DNA from: Sphingomonas chungangi | GTDB lineage: Bacteria; Pseudomonadota; Alphaproteobacteria; Sphingomonadales; Sphingomonadaceae | NCBI RefSeq assembly: GCF_013778325.1 | Contig: NZ_JACEIB010000026.1 | Location: 248,001 to 312,000 of the forward strand | DNA length: 64,000 bases | Direction: 5' to 3' | Part shown: positions 62,337 to 64,000 of the stretch, piece by piece | How positions within the stretch are numbered: position 1 is the first letter of the stretch | How the letters are laid out: each line of letters begins with the position of its first letter | Made by a program: the position numbers and the translations under genes | Notes under the pieces: generated by a model | Told to the model about the DNA's origin: nothing | Seen by the model: the letters and a program-made list of their open reading frames with translations, nothing else | Database searches by the model: none

Positions 62337-64000
62337 TCAAGCCCCGAACAGCCGCGTCAGCGACTTGTCGAGCATCAGCAGTTGCCACAGCAACCGGCCG
62401 TGATCGGCGCGGCCCGTGCGGTGCTCGTTGGCGATGCGGCTCAGTTCCTCCGGCCGGAACCAGCCCGTATTCGCCAGCGCCGCGCCGCGCGCGATGCGGT
62501 CGGCTTCGCCCGCGAGCGGTCCACGGAACCAAGCCGAGATCGGCGTCACGAAGCCCATCTTGGGGCGGTAGAGGATGTCCTCCGGCAGGTAGCGGCGCAT
62601 GGCGTGCTTCATCAGCCACTTGCCCTGCCCGCCCCGCAGACGCATCGGCTGGGGCAGGCTCGCCTCGAAGGCCAGCAGCTTGTGATCGAGCAGCGGCTCG
62701 CGCGCCTCGAGGCCGACGGCCATGCTCATCCGGTCGACCTTGGTGAGGATGTCGCCCGGCATCCAGACCGTCATGTCGGCATATTGGGCGCGACCGAGCC
62801 AGTCGGTGGCGGGGGCGTTGCGCATCGCCGCCTCGATCCGCGCCTCGGCCCGGTGCCCGCCGAGTGCGCGCGTCGCCTCGGGCGTGAAGAGGCGCGCCCG
62901 GATTTCCGGCGCGGTGAAGCCGATGGCGCGGGCGTAGGCCTCCTCGGGCGATTGGGCGAGCGCCTGGAAGGTGGACTTGGCGCGCAGCGGGCGTGGCGCC
63001 CAGTCGGCCTTGGGGTAAGCGCGGCCCAGTGCCCCGAACACGCGCCCGCTCATCTGGTTGCCGAACATCCCGCGCGCGCGGTTCTCGGCGACGAAGAAGC
63101 GGTGGCGGCGGTATCCGGCGAGCGCCTCGTCGGCGCCGTCGCCGGAGAGCGCCACCGTCACCCTCTCGCGCGCCAGCTCGCAGACGCGGTACATCGGCAA
63201 GGCCGAGGCATCGGCGAAAGGCTCGTCGAAATGATGGACCAATGTGTCGATTAGCCCGAAATCGTCGGGCGAGACGACCCGCTCTCGATGGTGCGTGGCG
63301 AAACGCTCGGCGACGAGGCGGGCGTGGCTGGTCTCGTCAAGGTCGGGCTGGTCGAAGCCGATCGAGCAGGTCTCGACCGCCGACCGGCTCGCCTCGGCCA
63401 TCAGCGCCACGACGCTGGACGAATCCACCCCGCCCGACAGGAAGGCGCCCAGCGGCACGTCGGACACCATGCGCGAGCGCACCGCCATCCGCATGTAGTC
63501 GGTCAGCTGGTGCTCGAGGTCCTTCGCCGATCCCCTGGCGTCGGCGGGAAACGCGATATCCCACCAGCGCTGCGGCTCCGGCAGTCGGTGGTTGCGCCGC
63601 AGAGTCATGTGGTGGCCGGCGGGCAGCTTCTTCACGCCGGCGACGATGCAGGCGTCATCCGGCACGTAGCCGAGTCCGAGGAAATCCTCGACCGCTGAGA
63701 GATCCGGCGAACGGCGCAGGCGTGGATGGGCGAGCAGCGCCTTCAGCTCGGACCCGAACAACACCGCGCCGTCGGGCAGTTCCGTGAAAAAGAGCGGCTT
63801 CACCCCCAGCCGGTCGCGCGCCATGAACAGGCATTGCTGATCGGCGTCGAACAAGGCGAAGGCGAACATGCCGGTGAAGTGATCGAGGCAGGCCGGCCCC
63901 CAGCGCCGCCAGCCATGCAGGATCACCTCGGTGTCGGACTGGGTGCGGAACTCGGCGCCCCACGTCTCCATGTCGACGCGTAGCTCGCGATAATTGTAGA
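62337..64000 (-). CDS. Asparagine synthase-like amidotransferase, partial
   Basis: The gene continues beyond the right edge; about 550 residues are visible, lacking the N-terminal catalytic Cys region. The reading frame reaches back through YNYRELR before the first Met. The glutaminase half is followed by a synthetase domain with PP-loop LSGGVDSSSV and LSGDGADEALAGY. The sequence is like amidotransferases associated with exosortase A polysaccharide loci. This assignment is from memory of the family and needs the genes to the right of the window. Confidence 0.85.
   Translation of the reverse strand, partial: YNYRELRVDMETWGAEFRTQSDTEVILHGWRRWGPACLDHFTGMFAFALFDADQQCLFMARDRLGVKPLFFTELPDGAVLFGSELKALLAHPRLRRSPDLSAVEDFLGLGYVPDDACIVAGVKKLPAGHHMTLRRNHRLPEPQRWWDIAFPADARGSAKDLEHQLTDYMRMAVRSRMVSDVPLGAFLSGGVDSSSVVALMAEASRSAVETCSIGFDQPDLDETSHARLVAERFATHHRERVVSPDDFGLIDTLVHHFDEPFADASALPMYRVCELARERVTVALSGDGADEALAGYRRHRFFVAENRARGMFGNQMSGRVFGALGRAYPKADWAPRPLRAKSTFQALAQSPEEAYARAIGFTAPEIRARLFTPEATRALGGHRAEARIEAAMRNAPATDWLGRAQYADMTVWMPGDILTKVDRMSMAVGLEAREPLLDHKLLAFEASLPQPMRLRGGQGKWLMKHAMRRYLPEDILYRPKMGFVTPISAWFRGPLAGEADRIARGAALANTGWFRPEELSRIANEHRTGRADHGRLLWQLLMLDKSLTRLFGA

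Overview
The window is 64 kb of GC-rich chromosomal DNA. It carries a single tRNA gene, no rRNA, and no sign of a prophage, insertion sequence or CRISPR array. Gene content and order point to a sphingomonad-like alphaproteobacterium (inference): a CcrM-type GANTC methyltransferase, ChvI-ChvG followed by the short HprK, RapZ, mannose-type EIIA and HPr, the order nuoN-birA-coaX-rnj-DUF1467, an operon lptD-surA-pdxA-rsmA, and an asparagine-synthase-like amidotransferase of the kind linked to exosortase polysaccharide loci.

Layout. 1-9.8 kb: folP (cut by the window edge), ccrM, rnhB, a 37-residue membrane peptide, msrA, a UDP-sugar dehydrogenase, a DUF1272 gene, glmM, a Sua5-type gene, purT, tRNA-Met and a DUF3775 gene. 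9.8-14.1 kb: a small lipoprotein, then a divergent pair formed by a degenerate nucleotidyltransferase/CDP-alcohol-transferase-like membrane protein and a 752-residue two-TM coiled-coil protein. 13.8-33 kb, minus strand: the full complex I operon nuoA to nuoN, with birA, coaX, rnj and a DUF1467 gene downstream. Three small non-canonical genes lie inside the nuo operon, between nuoD/nuoE, nuoE/nuoF and nuoF/nuoG, two of them coupled by 4-base overlaps. 33-41.3 kb: a GT39-like glycosyltransferase, an inositol monophosphatase, efp, a GFA protein, an M23 peptidase, an L,D-transpeptidase, a small membrane protein, a thiE-like gene and pepA. 41.5-50.5 kb: lptD-surA-pdxA-rsmA on the plus strand, facing a TPR protein, an RsmB-family methyltransferase and guaB. 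50.6-57.4 kb: a secreted esterase, the ChvI/ChvG system, the HprK-RapZ-EIIA-HPr group and a TrmH-family methyltransferase. 57.4-64 kb: rmuC, def and recR against fmt-truA, a small secreted protein and the amidotransferase, which runs off the right edge.

How the parts connect. ccrM is preceded by a dense array of its own target site, GANTC, seven sites in 121 bases, surrounding a perfect DnaA box. This looks like a methylation- and DnaA-responsive cell-cycle switch, and it is the most striking regulatory signal in the window. Envelope building is well represented: glmM, lptD, surA, the L,D-transpeptidase with the M23 peptidase, the glycosyltransferase, the UDP-sugar dehydrogenase and ChvGI.

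Four families of palindromic intergenic repeats occur, seven copies in all. Every copy lies within about 40 bases downstream of a stop codon, which suggests a role as transcript ends. No gene-free stretch exceeds 300 bases. Starts were chosen from ribosome-binding sites, overlaps and family lengths. All family assignments come from reading motifs by eye, without a database search.
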